Of a stretch of 64,000 nucleotides of DNA, positions 41,013 to 53,639 are shown piece by piece. The DNA is taken from positions 3,225,320-3,289,319 of the forward strand of contig NC_056530.1 of the NCBI RefSeq assembly GCF_019175285.1, given 5' to 3'. Below the pieces are notes generated by a model. The model did no database searches, was not told the origin of the DNA, and saw nothing but the letters and a program-made list of their open reading frames with translations. Position numbers and translations under genes: made by a program. The number at the start of each line of letters is the position of its first letter. Position 1 is the first letter of the stretch. Source of the stretch: Sceloporus undulatus (lineage: Eukaryota > Chordata > Lepidosauria > Squamata > Phrynosomatidae).

Positions 41013-44000
41013 GTGAGTCCAGCTCCCAGCCTTCCATAGCCTTGGGCCAGGCAGCGAGTTACAGCGAGGCCAAACCGGGTTATTTCTCCAGTGCGGATGC
41101 AGCCTTGGTTCATCCATTGTGTGCACAGCGCCAATTCCCGGCTGTTGGCCAAGACGGCAGAGGCTTCTGGGAGCGGAAGTCCGGAATCTCTTAAAGGGCA
41201 GAGTTTGGGGACCGCTGCTGTAGTCCCTTGAGGCTCCTCGAAAGACGTCCCTAGACTGCAGTCTGCTTCCGCAGAGCGAAGCCAGGCACAGGCGGGCATA
41301 CAAAGAAGGCGCCTTCCTGCCTGGACCAGGCACATCCAGGGCTAGCTGCCTTGGCCCTTTAACGAATTGGCCAACCGAAATGCACAGTAGACTGGTTGCA
41401 AGCTTTCGAGGCTCCATGGGCCTCTTCTTCATCAGGGAAGATGTGGCAGACTAGCTGTGGCCCATGGGACTGTTGCTCCGTTTTGGGACCTGCCGCTTCA
41501 GTCTCATGCTGCTCACTGTCGCACTGCACTTGCTCCTCTTAGTAGTAAGGCTGGCTCATAGTTGACAGAGGTTACAAGCCTCTCTTGCCCTTATGTATCT
41601 GTAGCCATGCAGGGGCCCATCAGTGCTTTGAAGAAATAGCCCTTCTTATACACAGACTTTTTATACATGGATTCAAGCATCCACTGTTTGAAAGTGTTCA
41701 AAAAAGCATACGTTTCAAATATCAAACCATGATTTTCCATCTCTTATAAGGGACACCCTTTTGCAATGTCATTATATTTAATGGGACTTCAGCATCCAGG
41801 GCTTTTGTTATCCACAGATGGGGGAACCAAACCCCAGCGGATAACAAGGGGCCACTATACTTATATTTCTATCCCACTTTTCTTCCAATGAGCTCCCTGC
41901 CCCTTTTTCTCATCACAAGCATGGGACATATTTTGGGCTGAGAGAGAATAACTGAATTGTGGTCATCTAGCGAATGTAATGGATCAGTTACAACTAGAAA
42001 GAGGACCTGCTGTCCTTTGTGGGCAGCCTTGTCTATCATTTTCCTGTACTATTTTGTTCAGTCCCCTCTTTCCATAGGATACATCTTTTCAGAAGCAGCC
42101 TTTTGTTTTCAAGATGGAGAGTGCAGGGTATCTCAACCTGCTTTCTTTCTGCAGATGGCTCTTCCCCATCATCGGTCACATGGGGATATGTACATCAGCC
42201 GGAGTCATCCGGGACTTTGCAGGCCCTTACTACGTCTCTGTAAGTAGAAGTTTGTTCTTGAAGCATCAGCTTGGCAGAGGGAAACTGTACCCTGTGGGAC
42301 TGGGGCAGCCCACACTCATCCAGGACATTTTAGCTTGATTGCAGGCCTAATTGCAGTACAGTACATTGGGGCTGTGTGTGGATCACTTGGGCCCCATACA
42401 GACAGGCCAAAATAAAGCTGCTTCGGGTCACTTTGGAGGTACGCTGTTTAAATGATGCATGCGTCCTAACAGTCCAGAAGCCGCACCAAAGCCATGATCC
42501 AGTCCTAAGGATCGGAGCACAGCTTTGGTGCAACTTCCGGACTCTTAGGACCCATGCATCATTTAAACAGCATACCTCCAAAGTGACCCGAAGCAGCTTT
42601 ATTTTGGCCTGTCTGTATGGGGCCATAGTCATGCTTGAGTCATGCACACATGGACCATTCCCTGGAGGTGATCCTCCACTGCTCAGACCTATTTGTCTGT
42701 TTCTTGACTTACACAGGAATCAGTTACATTTGGAGAAAACATAATAATAATAATTATAATTATAATTATAATAATTTTTATTTGTATCCTGCCTCTCTAT
42801 CAAAGATAATCAAGGCGGCTTACATATTAACGCCATACAATATCCCAGTATCCCCTTCCCTCCCTGCCCTAAAACAGAATTAAACAATGAAATTGTAAAA
42901 TAATCTAAAAATAGAATAATCCAGTTAAAATAGACAATGAGGGATTAGGCACAGGGCAGTCGATGAGGTAAACATATTGGGTGTGAGGCTGGATTGCTAT
43001 TTGGGGAAGGCCTGCCAGAAGAGATCTGTCTTGACAGCCCTTTTAAAGCTGTCTAAGGCACGGTTCAGAACGCCAAAAAGAGGCGCCTCCCCGGGGCCTC
43101 TCTTTGCTCTGCAGGAGCGCAGCAGCAAACAAATTGTGCGGTGCTGCTGTGCAGCAAAAAAGGAGCACCCGGAAGCAGCTCCTTTTCCCAGTGCTGCTGT
43201 GACACAGCAAAGTGCCAGAGATGGCATGGTGACACCATTTGGAAGTGGCACAGCTGCAACATCACTGTTACGTGTCCTGTCTGGTTGGTGTCACGCGGCT
43301 GCGGTGCGCCCATAGCATGCTAGGGCTGTGGGGCGTGTGCATGCCCTGCCCTTGAGCAACCCTAGCACATCATGGGCACGCCGCAAAAGGCCTGTCTGTA
43401 CCGAGTCCAAGCTAGAAACAAGACAGATCTCCTCTGGCAGACTATTCCATAGTCTGAGACCTAATGGAACATATCTTGTTCTTCATGGTGGGAGAGTGGG
43501 AAGAGAGCCCTTTATCATAGATTGTGAGGAGGGGATCACATGCTGAAAATTTGACAGGAGGCCATACTAGAACATGATCCAGCTGTAGGTCTCTCTTATA
43601 TAGGAACATTTGAACTTGAGAGGGCAGTCTTTTATGTGCCTGTTAGCAAGCAAAAAGTAAGGCTGTTAAGATTATGCCAGGTAATCAGGTAGCCTTAATA
43701 ATGAAATGAAGATGAAAAGGGTTTCCTAGAATTGTTTATTTTCCTGTTTAATGTTGCAGATAAGGTCTAAAAAAGACTGACATGCAGCAGTTCTCTTTAG
43801 ACTAGCCTGTTCCAACTTGATGGTGTTGATCTACAATTCTCACTGGCCATGTCATCTGGGGAGGTGGGTGGTTCAAGTCCTAAGACATCTAAAGAGGTCC
43901 AGGATGAGGTAGGCTATCATGAAAAGAAGACAGTCTTACTGTGAGATTCTTTGTAGAATTGGAAGAAGACAACATGAAGCTGGCGGTGGGAAGTGGCTTT

Positions 44001-47000
44001 CTTATTTTGTTTAAGACTGCTAATCTTGAGGTGTTATAATCAGAGATACGCATGAGTATCTTCATGTTTACGGTGCTCTCTTATTGAAGTGCACTGTTTA
44101 TTTCCCTTCCCTCTAGGAGGACAACATGGCTTTTGGAAAGCCTGTGAAGTAAGTACTCCTTATCTAACCAAAATGAATTAATGTAATTTCAAATCTTATT
44201 TAATTGTGTGGGGTTTTTTACTACTAATTTTTTATTCATGTAGCTTTTTAAAACTCATATGTGAGCCACTTTTGGCCATATTTGTGAGAGAAAAGCAGTT
44301 ATAAATTAAATAATTTAACAACCTCTCCAAATCCTAATACATTCATTTGTAAGTAGATTTTCTGAGGATAAAAGATTTAAGAGCTGCATGCTGGGTTGTA
44401 ACTTGTAAGATGCAAATATTCAGTTTAGAAGAGAGAGAGAGAGAGAGGTCCGTTATGGTGAGTGCAACATTAAATCTCTTCATAACAAACAAACTCATAG
44501 CTGTCTGAATTTTCACTGTAACCATAGTATTGTATACTGGACTGTGATTATGTTATGAAGAGAATTTATCGCTGTACTGCGTGTACATTCTGTCAAAAAC
44601 TGACACAGTGTTCTGAATTCAGTTTTGCTTTTGGCAGGGGGGATTATGTATCTGAGCTCCATCAGCAAAGGATATATAATGCATCTCTTAAAACTTTTCT
44701 GTTGCTATAACCTTGCTCTCGTATTTATCCGCACCTTGCCATTGGAAAATCTCAGTCGGGAAATATTTTAATAGAAGAGAACATAATCCATAAAAGAGGA
44801 AGATGGAACAAAGAGTCAGTTACAGAACACCACATGCGAACTAGAATCTTTAGTTCTCTTTTCTTTTCTCAGATACTGGAAGCTGGATCCCAGTAAAGTG
44901 TATACGTGTGGCCCTAATGCTTGGGATACTGCGGTGCATGATGCTTCTGAGGAGTACAAGCACCGTATGGTGAGGTGACGTCAACACTCAGCTTGGAGCG
45001 CATATATACCTGCAGAACTAGGAAAAAAAACTGTTATTCTCTAAAGGATAAAAAGGCGGAAGGGAGGGCAAGTGGGAAAAAGAATATAGCAGCACCTTTA
45101 AGATTAACTTATTTTTATTTTAGCATGAGCTTTCATGGATATGTCCTCTTCTACAGATGTAGTATAAAGTGACATTAAACCCTCGTGTTTTAAGGGATAT
45201 TTACACAGTTTTGGGAATGGGATGGAATACAACAGGAACCATGCCTTTGCCATAATTTTTCAAAGGGCTTCATAAAAGGATGGTCTTATTTCTGGTCAAC
45301 AGACATGTTGCTAATATAAACATACCTGCTAGCCAGTAAAAATCAGCAGGGTGTACGGCTAGATCTTCTGTGTCTAATTGTGAAAATGTCACATTATAGT
45401 GAAGGGAACTTGGTCCCCTTGTGAGTTTGCAGTTTTCATCAGACCTAAATTATATGTCCAGCAATGAGAGATTTGGGGACTTGCATCCAGCCGTATGTAG
45501 AGGTCCACATGGTCACTGTACATGGCCCTTCTTGGTATCTTTGCAAAAGCAAAAGAATAAAATGCTTTAGGGGTGTCAACCTATTTTTCCTGGTAGATCT
45601 TGTTTTTAACACTGGCCAATTATTGTGATTGGAAGTTTTCTTGGCATGAAAAAGTATTATCTGATAAATAAGGAGTCCTTCTAGAGGTAAAAGACTTTAC
45701 TTTGATTTTATTTAACTTAATCATGTGCTAAGTGCATGTTTCAGGAGAATGTAAACATAACTTTGTCAACCTTGCTTTAAGGTTGAGCAATAAATACCAG
45801 AGTTTGTTTTCAAATGCCAATGCTGACTGCAGTTTTTCTTTTGCAAGATTCTGCTTGATTATTTTATTAGCTGAAAAAGGTTATCTTGCAAGAACATTGC
45901 TTTGACCTAGGGCCACGTAAAGTGACCTAGGAAGCTCAGATCTAGGATTGCCTATCTGCTAGTCATGAATCTTTAGGAATTTTCATCCATGAATACATAC
46001 ATATATTTCTGAAATCAAACCAAACATAGAGACTGTTGATGAGAATGTCTGATGTATGGAAAAGCACCAGAGGATTACATACAGAAATGCTGAACCTCTG
46101 TTAATCACATTGCTGGTCACAGAAAAACACACTGAAAAGTATGGTCTGATTTGGTACAGTGGCTATGTAAGTCTTTCAGGATTTTTCTGTTACTGTATTT
46201 TTAAACGTCTCAGTTTCTTACAAGCCAGAATTGATCAGTTACTCTGTGTGTAAACTTGAAACCACTGCCATAGTTGAATCATAGGCAAGAATTAGTCTGT
46301 AGCCATATACCCAGAACTATCACATTGTACAGGTTACTTCAGGCTACGCTGCTACAGGGGCAGTGTGTGTGTGGCCTCTGTGCTTCAGTATCCTACTATA
46401 TTTTTTAAAACTAGTTTTAATTAAGGTTTTGAAATTCTAAATGCAGGAGGGAAATAGTCAAGTAGACTGAGCAACAAAACAATAATGCAGTACACTTTAT
46501 TAAGGAAAAGTATAAAAAGTGTCATTGTTAGGTGCTTTCAATTTGACAATGAGTCATGGCAATCCCTATCACAGAGTTTTCTTGGCAAGATTTATTCAGA
46601 GGAGGTTGCATATTTCTTATCAATAGAAAGAACATACCAAAGATATGCTGTGCATCTGTGTGTGTGAAATACATTTTTAAAGATGTGCAAATTGTGTTCC
46701 TCCTGATGATGTTGGACAGTAACTCCCTTCATCCCTCACCAGTAATGATGCTGGATAGGGCTGGTGGGTGTTACAGTCCAGCATGGCCACAAGCTACCAT
46801 CCCTATTTTACATGACAGAGGTAATTTCAAACTGTTAAGCAGATAAATCAGCCTTAGGATAGAGTGCTGTAGAAATTATTTGAGATATATATATATGTAT
46901 TCAATTCTGTATCTTCTATCTAAGCACAACCTCTGCTGTGACAACTGCCACTCACATGTAGCCCTGGCCTTAAACCTCATGCGATATGACAACAGCAGTT

Positions 47001-47896
47001 CTTGGAACATGATCAAACTGTGCTTCTTCTCCTTGCTATATGGAAAGTATGTAAGGTGAGTAGGAAACATAGCTGCTGTCAATACCATTGCGGGGGAAGG
47101 GGGGGATGTAGACTTGGGCTTGGTTCTCCACTAAGCTTCTCAAAGTTAGATGATTACATTCCTCAAGTTGAAGATAGTTCAGTTATCAGAGTCTGATGAT
47201 GGAAAGGAAATTCTCCTGTCATCTCCATTGTCAATGGCATACTGTTGTGATGAATGTCTAACCTTAAACAGATATAAAGAAGGTTGCAGTGAGCATGATC
47301 TGCTGTGAACTTGTATGTCACAAAAAGCCCAGGCAGTCCTTTCTCCAGATCATGATCTGCCTTTTTTCCTATGCCTTGACATAACTTTTCCTCCCTTATA
47401 CTCTCCTTTCTCTTTTTCTTCTTCTTTTCTTTTTAAAAAATCGGTTAAAATTTATAGAAACACCCCCCAGAGCAGGTACCTGGACTCTTGTACTCTGTAA
47501 ACCATCATGCACACTGATGTTGTTATATTAAAATATATTAATCTTTACTAAAAGCAACAAACTATCTTTTTCTGTAGAGCATCATTCAAATAGAGTAGAA
47601 TTCTTTACATGATGGTGTACAAAGCTAAATGGGAGGGCAGTACTGCCTCCTGCTCTCCCTTGTGTGTAGTGGGATGATAAGTAGAAGTGGATAGTGGAAT
47701 AGAGTGCAGTGGTTTTTCATTCCAGGCCACAAACAGGTAAGGTGTGTAAAAAACATGGCTTCTGTTAAAATTTTGTTTCCCCACTCTTTTTTCTTCACTC
47801 TCTTACAGCATAGGAGGCTTTGTGAAGACCTGGCTTCCGTTTATTCTCTTTTTGGGGATTATCTTAATAGTCATGCTGACTCTTCACTTGCGATGA
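40873..47896 (+). CDS. TMEM222: TMEM222, RTE1/DUF778-family membrane protein (6 coding exons)
   Basis: Six exons with GT..AG introns join in phase to 573 bp, 190 residues plus stop. The product matches vertebrate TMEM222 from RFPYCVVWTPIPVLTW (residues ~33-48) to the end: GHMGICTSAGVIRDFAGPYY, EDNMAFGKPVKYWKLDP, NAWDTAVHDASEEYKHR, the Cys/His motif HNLCCDNCHSHVALALNLMR and a C-terminal hydrophobic segment WLPFILFLGIILIVML. The family is related to plant RTE1, an endomembrane protein acting on the ETR1 receptor; the animal molecular role is not established. Three hydrophobic segments are visible. The start is the first in-frame ATG (G at -3 and +4); the N-terminus is shorter than in human (~208 aa). 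No defect was seen. It is divergent from NIPAL3. Confidence 0.95.
41355..41445 (-). repeat. interspersed repeat (GAAAGCTTGC family)
   Basis: GGTTGCAAGCTTTCGAGGCT, complement of the copy at 62738-62810, with TTGGCCAACCGAAATGCACA. Class unknown. Confidence 0.5.
41640..41858. mobile_element. Tigger-like MITE, copy 3
   Basis: TATACATGGATTCAAGCATC, TTTAATGGGACTTCAGCATC and the end GGATAACAAGGGGCCACTA. In TMEM222 intron 1. Confidence 0.65.
42155..42239 (+). CDS. TMEM222: TMEM222 coding exon 2
   Basis: 85 bp: WLFPIIGHMGICTSAGVIRD then FAGPYYVS, the most conserved block of the RTE1 family. CTGCAG acceptor, GTAAGT donor. Confidence 0.96.
42390..42624. mobile_element. foldback MITE, TACAGAC family, copy 3
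   Basis: Ends GGCCCCATACAGACAGGCC, exactly inverted at the right. The arms carry CTTTGGAGGTACGCTGTTTA and TTTAAACAGCATACCTCC. In TMEM222 intron 2. Confidence 0.75.
42755..43055 (-). repeat. L2-type element fragment, left part
   Basis: TTTGTATCCTGCCTCTCTAT, AAGGCGGCTTACATATTA, then GAAGGCCTGCCAGAAGAGAT. Continues after the foldback insert at 43409. Confidence 0.5.
43057..43408. mobile_element. GC-rich foldback element, TACAGAC family, copy 6
   Basis: Left GGCACGGTTCAGAACGCC, right AGGCCTGTCTGTACCGAGTCC. It splits an older repeat whose halves meet at 43055 and 43409. Confidence 0.55.
43409..43620 (-). repeat. L2-type element fragment, right part
   Basis: GACAGATCTCCTCTGGCAGA and TTCCATAGTCTGAGACC; continuation of 42755-43055. 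Confidence 0.45.
44117..44148 (+). CDS. TMEM222: TMEM222 coding exon 3 (32-bp micro-exon)
   Basis: 32 bp encoding EDNMAFGKPV plus two bases of Lys. CTCTAG acceptor and GTAAGT donor. Found by family match and phase. Confidence 0.93.
44873..44969 (+). CDS. TMEM222: TMEM222 coding exon 4
   Basis: 97 bp: YWKLDPSKVYTCGPNAWDTA then VHDASEEYKHRM. TTTCTCAG acceptor, GTGAGG donor. Confidence 0.95.
44970..46924 (+). other. TMEM222 intron 4
   Basis: Holds a partial SINE at 46530 and short MITE fragments near 45110 and 46700; the remainder is unassigned. Confidence 0.6.
46530..46612 (-). mobile_element. CORE-type SINE fragment
   Basis: GGTGCTTTCAATTTGACAAT and TTTTCTTGGCAAGATTTATT, the tail half of the family on the minus strand. 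Confidence 0.55.
46925..47055 (+). CDS. TMEM222: TMEM222 coding exon 5
   Basis: 131 bp: HNLCCDNCHSHVALALNLMR, YDNSSSWNMIKLCFF and SLLYGKYV. The Cys/His cluster is the signature of the family. CTAAG acceptor, GTGAGT donor. Confidence 0.96.
47809..47896 (+). CDS. TMEM222: TMEM222 coding exon 6 (terminal) with stop
   Basis: 88 bp: SIGGFVKTWLPFILFLGIIL then IVMLTLHLR and TGA. The hydrophobic C-terminal segment ends in a single Arg, as in mammals (FNLR). CTTACAG acceptor. Confidence 0.96.
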
Positions 47897-50810
47897 TGGA
47901 TGACATGAGCCTTTCCACCACCCCCTTTAAAGCCAAGTATTAAAAATGGTGGCTTTTCAACACAGAAAGGTGTGGAGCTGTATGGCCTGGAAGCCCTTGT
48001 GAAAGAAGTCTACTTGTCCTTCCTAATATCCATTCTCCTTTTATCCTATGGGACCTTCCCCCTTTCTTTCATAGTTCTTGCCTTTGAATGTATCAGGGGT
48101 GGGGTGGGGGACTCCTGTACCTTGCTTTTGCCAAAACTCCCTCATGACTGGAGAGTCTTATGTGGTTCCCCTGTCGTAGTTGCCAGGGTTGGTTGTCAGG
48201 TTCCCTAATCTCTCAGGGAGAGGTTCTTGATTAATTAGACATGACTGTCCATGGTCACTTTGCATGGTGGATGGGTGGGTGGGAGACAGTGTTGCATTTG
48301 CTTGCACTTTCTAGGAATTGAAATTTGCAACATTCTTGGGTGTAGCACTTTTCCAAAAGTTGAGTACCTCAATACTGGTAGCCTCCAAATTAATGAATGA
48401 CCTCATAGTACATGTAGAGTGGGTATCTTGCCTAAGATGGAGTGATTTTGTTGCTACTTTAGCAAATAGTACTATTTAGCAAATAGTACAGTACTGGACT
48501 TGTATTTTTTCATTGTCTTGTTCATTGCATAGATTAAAACATTATTTGGAACTGTTCTTCTAAAAGCAGCTGAGTTCTCATAAGTTCCCACCAGCCGAAT
48601 TAAGCTATCATTGGTCCAGTCTTTGTGACTGCTGCCTTTGAGTTATCCACAGCTCATGTTTTGGTGAGTTTTATAGAGACAGCCAAGTTCCCTTTATAAG
48701 TACTATAATTCCCAAAATTCTTCTGTGTAAAGAAGAGATAGAGACCAACTTCATAGTTAAAGTATTTGGTTTTTAAAATACAGCAATGTGCTTACACTGT
48801 GCCTTGGAAGACTCTAGAAGCAACATCTGATTTTTCCCACCAAGATGACAGATGCTAGAATGTCTCCTAATAGTAGGGAGTGTGTTTTGATGTACAGACA
48901 GTATAGATAAGTACAGAATAATTAGATTTATATTCTTCCATTCTTCTTCTGGGTAATTTAGAAGAAGATGAATGCATTTCTTTACTAGTCTTCTTCTGCC
49001 TTCCAGTTCTATAGAGATTTAATTTTGGCCTGTGGTTTTGTCCATGTTGCGATAGAAAGGGAGGGCTCTTTTGGTCCATCCTTGTTAACATAAAAAGGCC
49101 ACATTTCACATGCTAATCTTTATCCTTTTCCAGTCCTCTTTAGTACACACACTGGAGCACTAAGTGCTTTGTGCTGTGCTAAGGAGAAGCAATACCTACA
49201 CCCCATATTGTAATGGAGCAGGTACTCCTGGTGTCTGTCACATTCAGCCATTTGGTGCTGTAGGAAGCCGATCAATAAACTCTAGGCTGATTAGAAGTCA
49301 AAGGTCTTACATCAAAGTGAATGACCTGTGGTGTGTCATCAAGCTATCCCCAGGCTGCCTCCCTTGCTCCTCAGCAGGGATTCCACTTCTTATAGAAATA
49401 ATAGATGGAGGTCGGTGAACTGAGAAAATCCTCCCCCACCCCCTTTCCTTTTCTCTTCTTTTACAGTGAGTTGCCAAAAAGAACTCCAGGATGCCCAAAC
49501 AATTCTCAGAACTGGTGATCAAAGCCAACTTCCTTTCCACAGTAGCAATAGTTTTAACTTGTGTTTGAGTCAATTAAAAAGTGCTTTCTTGACTCTACAA
49601 GCATTGCCAAATATTAAGGCTGGCAGTAGTAGCAGGAGGAGCAAAGATATTAGAAATGCCATCCTCTCCCCATCCCTTGTAGTATATTTTTGTGTTTTTG
49701 ATTCCACGTGGAACATACTGCTTAGCAATAAATAAACAACTGTGAGGGAACTAATTTAAAATGCCAAAAGGTTCAATGCTCATATCTACTCAGGCTGCAG
49801 GTGTAGGCAAAACGTAGGCTGTCTTGTTTTTTACTGGAATTTGAATCTGGCAGCAAAGGTTTTGCAAGCTGTCATTTAAGGCTGGCAATGGTGAGCATAA
49901 GACCCTGGTTGGAAGCATTGGTTTTCTTTCTCTGCCGTACTCCACCAGTTGCTGGATTTCTGTAATAGGTTCTGAAGCATTGCTGGTTGACTGATCTCAG
50001 CCCTTTTGGGCATCCAGCTTGAAAGCCTGCCTGTGATTGCTTCATAGTGGGGTGATGTGAAATAAGACCTAAAAGTGAATTGGCATGGCCATAGGAAAAT
50101 ATGGGCAGAGAATGACATGTAGTAGTAGAATTGCACTCATGGGATCTTTACTAGTGTGAATCCAAATGTATCTAGTCCATATCCTTGCTATGTGAACTAT
50201 CCTTCTTTCCTTGACCTTCCCAGTAGCCACTTGTCTTCAAACAGTGCTGGTGCAGTTGAATGCCACCTCTTCCCAGCTGTTTTGTGAGTCCCCAAATTCC
50301 TGTTTGGAAAAAACTCCAGTAGAAGGATTTCGAGACCCTGTGAGTTGATCGTAGTGTGCAGTGCAGTGGATTTCCAGTGCTTGCACACAACCACTGTCTG
50401 CAACTTCATGACAAAAAATGTACTGATTGTGTAGATGCTGTGAAAAACTGCTGTGTAATGTCACAGTGTGCTGCAGTCTGCACAAACTTCCCATATCAGC
50501 ATCTTCTGAGTTGGAGTTTGAGGTCCAAAGTACATCTCAAAGATGTGGTCACTGGTCTACATGAGACACTTTTGTTTATGTTACATTTAGTCTTTTGTTT
50601 AAACCTCTGTGTTTCTACTGTAGATCTGCTCTGTGTTCCCACTTGGGGGGGTTTTCTCCCTCTTCTCCCCCTCTACTAGTTATTAGCTAGATGGGCCTCT
50701 GTCCTTTGAGTAGGTTCTCCAAGGGGTTTACTTTGTACATACTGAACTTTGCTGCTCTGATTTCATAATCCTGATGGTGAAAAAATAAATGCATTTCTGT
50801 GAATGTCTCC
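47897..50810 (+). other. TMEM222: TMEM222 3' UTR (probable extent)
   Basis: About 2.9 kb after the stop carries no recognised transposable element and no credible ORF, which fits a long 3' UTR. Two AATAAA signals lie at 49727 and 50784; the second is followed by TGT-rich sequence typical of a downstream element. Confidence 0.55.
50784..50789 (+). terminator. candidate TMEM222 polyadenylation signal
   Basis: AATAAA followed by a GT-rich stretch (GCATTTCTGTGAATGTCTCC). An earlier AATAAA pair at 49727-49736 may be an alternative site. Confidence 0.45.
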
Positions 50811-52875
50811 AAGCAGCTGTGGCTTCATTGACCTGTCTTTTCTTTCCTTCCTTCAACAGTCAGGGAGGAGAGAGGTCTGTATTCACAGAAAGCACTGTGG
50901 GTGTGATCTTAATATGGGGTGAGCAGACTTTAGGCGTGCAGAGTATGTTTAGTTTGCAGATAGTGCATACTAATGTTTCTTTATGTAGTTCCATGAACAT
51001 GTTTAACAAGTTGCTGCCTGCCTATGTGCCCAGAAGGTTTTAAAAGATAGTCCTATATATGTATGGTGGGTTTGCTGGACTGAATTCTATATAAGTCAGG
51101 AATACAAGATGGTTATCAAGCATGAGAAAATTGGAATCTTTTCAATATTTTTGGCATTATCATCCAGATTTGGGTTCTTGGGTGCAGGGTGATTGTGTTG
51201 TACACACATACAAAAAGGTACCTCACAGGAGAATAAAAGAGCTGTGATGAAAATCCAATCACTTTCATTGCAGAACATTTATTAAAAGTTCGGTGAGATC
51301 AAACACTGCTTTCAGATCAATGCAATACAAGAAATAAAAATAGAATTCTGTCTCAGTTGGACTGGGGCAATAACAGCTGCTTGTTGAGGTTCCCACTTAG
51401 TTTTATTGTAATCCTGACCCTGAAAGTCTTTCAGACTGATCGAGGCTCATTGCCCTTCAGCAGCAGAGTCTGAATTTTGTGTAGCTTTCAAAGAGATGGC
51501 TGTCTTAGTCTGTTTCAGCACAAAAAAGAAACAGAGGGGACTGTAACAGTGCCTTTGAGACTGATTTCTTTCAGTAAGTCTTTATGCTTTAAATAATTAG
51601 AAGGCTGTCTTGTGGCACCTTATTTGGCATAACACTCAAGTTTTTACAAAATTATATCTGACTAAAATATGCACACACTTTGGCATGACTGAACTTGGAA
51701 CTATATGCATGGGAAAGTGTTGCTAGTTGCACTTAGCATAATTGTCGATAAAGGGTAGATGCTGCCTATGAACATTAATTTTTGGTATGCCAAAAGCCTA
51801 GGATCCTTCACCACGCATTAGTAGCCCAAATTCTCTCATCTCTTGAGATGGGAGGAGAAGCATGGTCACCAAAGACAGAAAGACCACTGTTTGTCTGCTC
51901 TCATCTCTACCATCTCTCTCTCCTGTCCACTGTGTCTGCCCAGTATACCTGGATCCATGAGCTCTTTGGGACATGGAACAGGGAGCAGTTTGCCACACTA
52001 TTACTGTGACAGTTTTCTTATGGCATCAGTGAACAGATCCTGTTGTCACTGCTCTCCCACATTATTGCTATCATGTATTGATCTGCCAGAAATTTTTGAT
52101 GCAATGCTGGCTAGCCACAAACATTGCTTTGGCCAACTAATATGCCTTTCTCCTAAATTGGACCCAAGGTTGCTCACAAAAGATGCTGAAGGTGAGCAAT
52201 TTCTTCTGAGCTGTTTTCCTGCTATGGAAAGAAATATCAATGCAAAACTATCTGGATGAGTACCAGACAAAGCCTTTTCTCCTAGTAATCAATGTGATAT
52301 ATACTAAAAACATTGCTGAATTGAGCCTTGTATACTTTAATGACACAGAAATCCAATTGCCATCTCACAGCTATTTGTATTGTTCCTCTTCACAACCCCA
52401 TACGTCTGAGTTCGGGTATTATTGGCATTATTGTCCTGGAAGAATTAGATAATACACTGCTGTCACAAAGTCTAGTTCCTGTAATACATGCTATCGTTTG
52501 CTAGAAATGCCCTGCTGAATTTTACACAGGACAAACCAATCTATACAAAAGAAGTAAGTGGATACAAAGCTGACACTGGAAATGAAAACATTCAAAAACC
52601 AATGGAGGGCCACTTTAGGATCCTTGGACACTCACCTACAAAAGAACTTCAAGGACAAATTCTAACAAGCAGATTAACTAGAATTCATTGAGTGCCACTC
52701 TTATCTCCTATGGCAAGGTTTTTTTTTTAATCTCACCATATGTATGAAACATCATTATATAAATAAGTGCATTGCCACCCAGCTACTGATTGATACTGAT
52801 CACTGTCCAGTAATTCTCACTATTTGCATCTATTCCTTCTGCCCCTCCCTGCTACATCTCTTACCCACTACTCAA
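50811..52875. other. gene-free stretch 3' of TMEM222
   Basis: No recognised gene. A degraded repeat at 51515-51640 (GGGGACTGTAACAGTGCCTT, CTTGTGGCACCTTATTTGG) of unknown class. Short frames are not conserved-looking. Confidence 0.5.
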
Positions 52876-53045
52876 AAAACAGAATCATAGAGTTGGAAGA
52901 GACCACAAGGGCCATCTAGCCCAGTCTTTGCCATGCAGGAACTCACAATCAAAGCACCCCCCCTGTGACAGATGGCCATTCAGCCTCTTTTTAAAAACCT
53001 CCAAAGAAGGAGACTCCACTCTCCAAGGGAGTGTGTTCCATTATA
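52876..53045 (-). mobile_element. CR1 3' end
   Basis: ATCATAGAGTTGGAAGAGAC, then GACAGATGGCCATTCAGCCT and GGAGACTCCACTCTCC: the last 170 bp of CR1 on the minus strand. Confidence 0.85.
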
Positions 53046-53159
53046 ACCTGCCAATGTGACGACACTCCATGCATCTGAGGAAGTGGACTACTGTCTATGA
53101 AAGTGTATGCCTAATAACACTTTTTCAAAAGATGCCACAAGTAGAATATACATACTGCT

Positions 53160-53300
53160 TTAGAGAGTGGTGGACTTGCCACCTTTGGAAGTCATTGGTT
53201 GGATTGCCATCTTTCTGGAGTGCTTTAACTGTTTATGCCTACACAGCAAGAGGGTTGAACAAGAGAGCCTTTGTGGTCCCTTCCAACTCTATTGTTATTT
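53160..53300 (+). mobile_element. CR1-like 3' end, diverged
   Basis: GTGGACTTGCCACCTTTGGA, TTTCTGGAGTGCTTTAACTG and GTGGTCCCTTCCAACTCTAT. Confidence 0.6.
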
Positions 53301-53639
53301 GTTACTTCTACAATGTCAGAAGATCCATCAAAACAGTGGAAATTATCACCTGAAGAAAATTAGTGTGCAAAGATTCATGCAGGAAATGTCATCCTGAAAG
53401 GTGGATGTGATTAAGCGGCAGGGGACTTGATGGGCAGTAGTTGGGGACAAGGGTGCCAAAAGAAGGGAGAAGGCAACCTAACAGTATCACTGTTTTGTGG
53501 ATTTTGGATGGTATTGTACTTTGCTATATGGCCAACATGACTATCCCTGGATATGCATCATTATGGGAGTCTATTACAGAGTACCAAGCCAAACTGAAGC
53601 TTTGGATTATACCTTTCTAGATGAAATAATCGAACATTT

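Larger units (their letters stand above)
40480..41015 (+). promoter_or_regulatory. TMEM222: CpG-rich TMEM222 promoter and first exon
   Basis: Dense CpG and very high GC compared with the AT-rich flanks, ending just past exon 1 of TMEM222. The proximal 350 bp are a CRE/ETS-bearing minisatellite. The exact transcription start cannot be placed. Confidence 0.75.

Noticed and set aside
40408-41432. Minus-strand frames of 209 and 222 codons over the TMEM222 promoter
   Set aside because: GC-rich repeat lacking stop codons; no splice or family support, and they lie antisense to exon 1.
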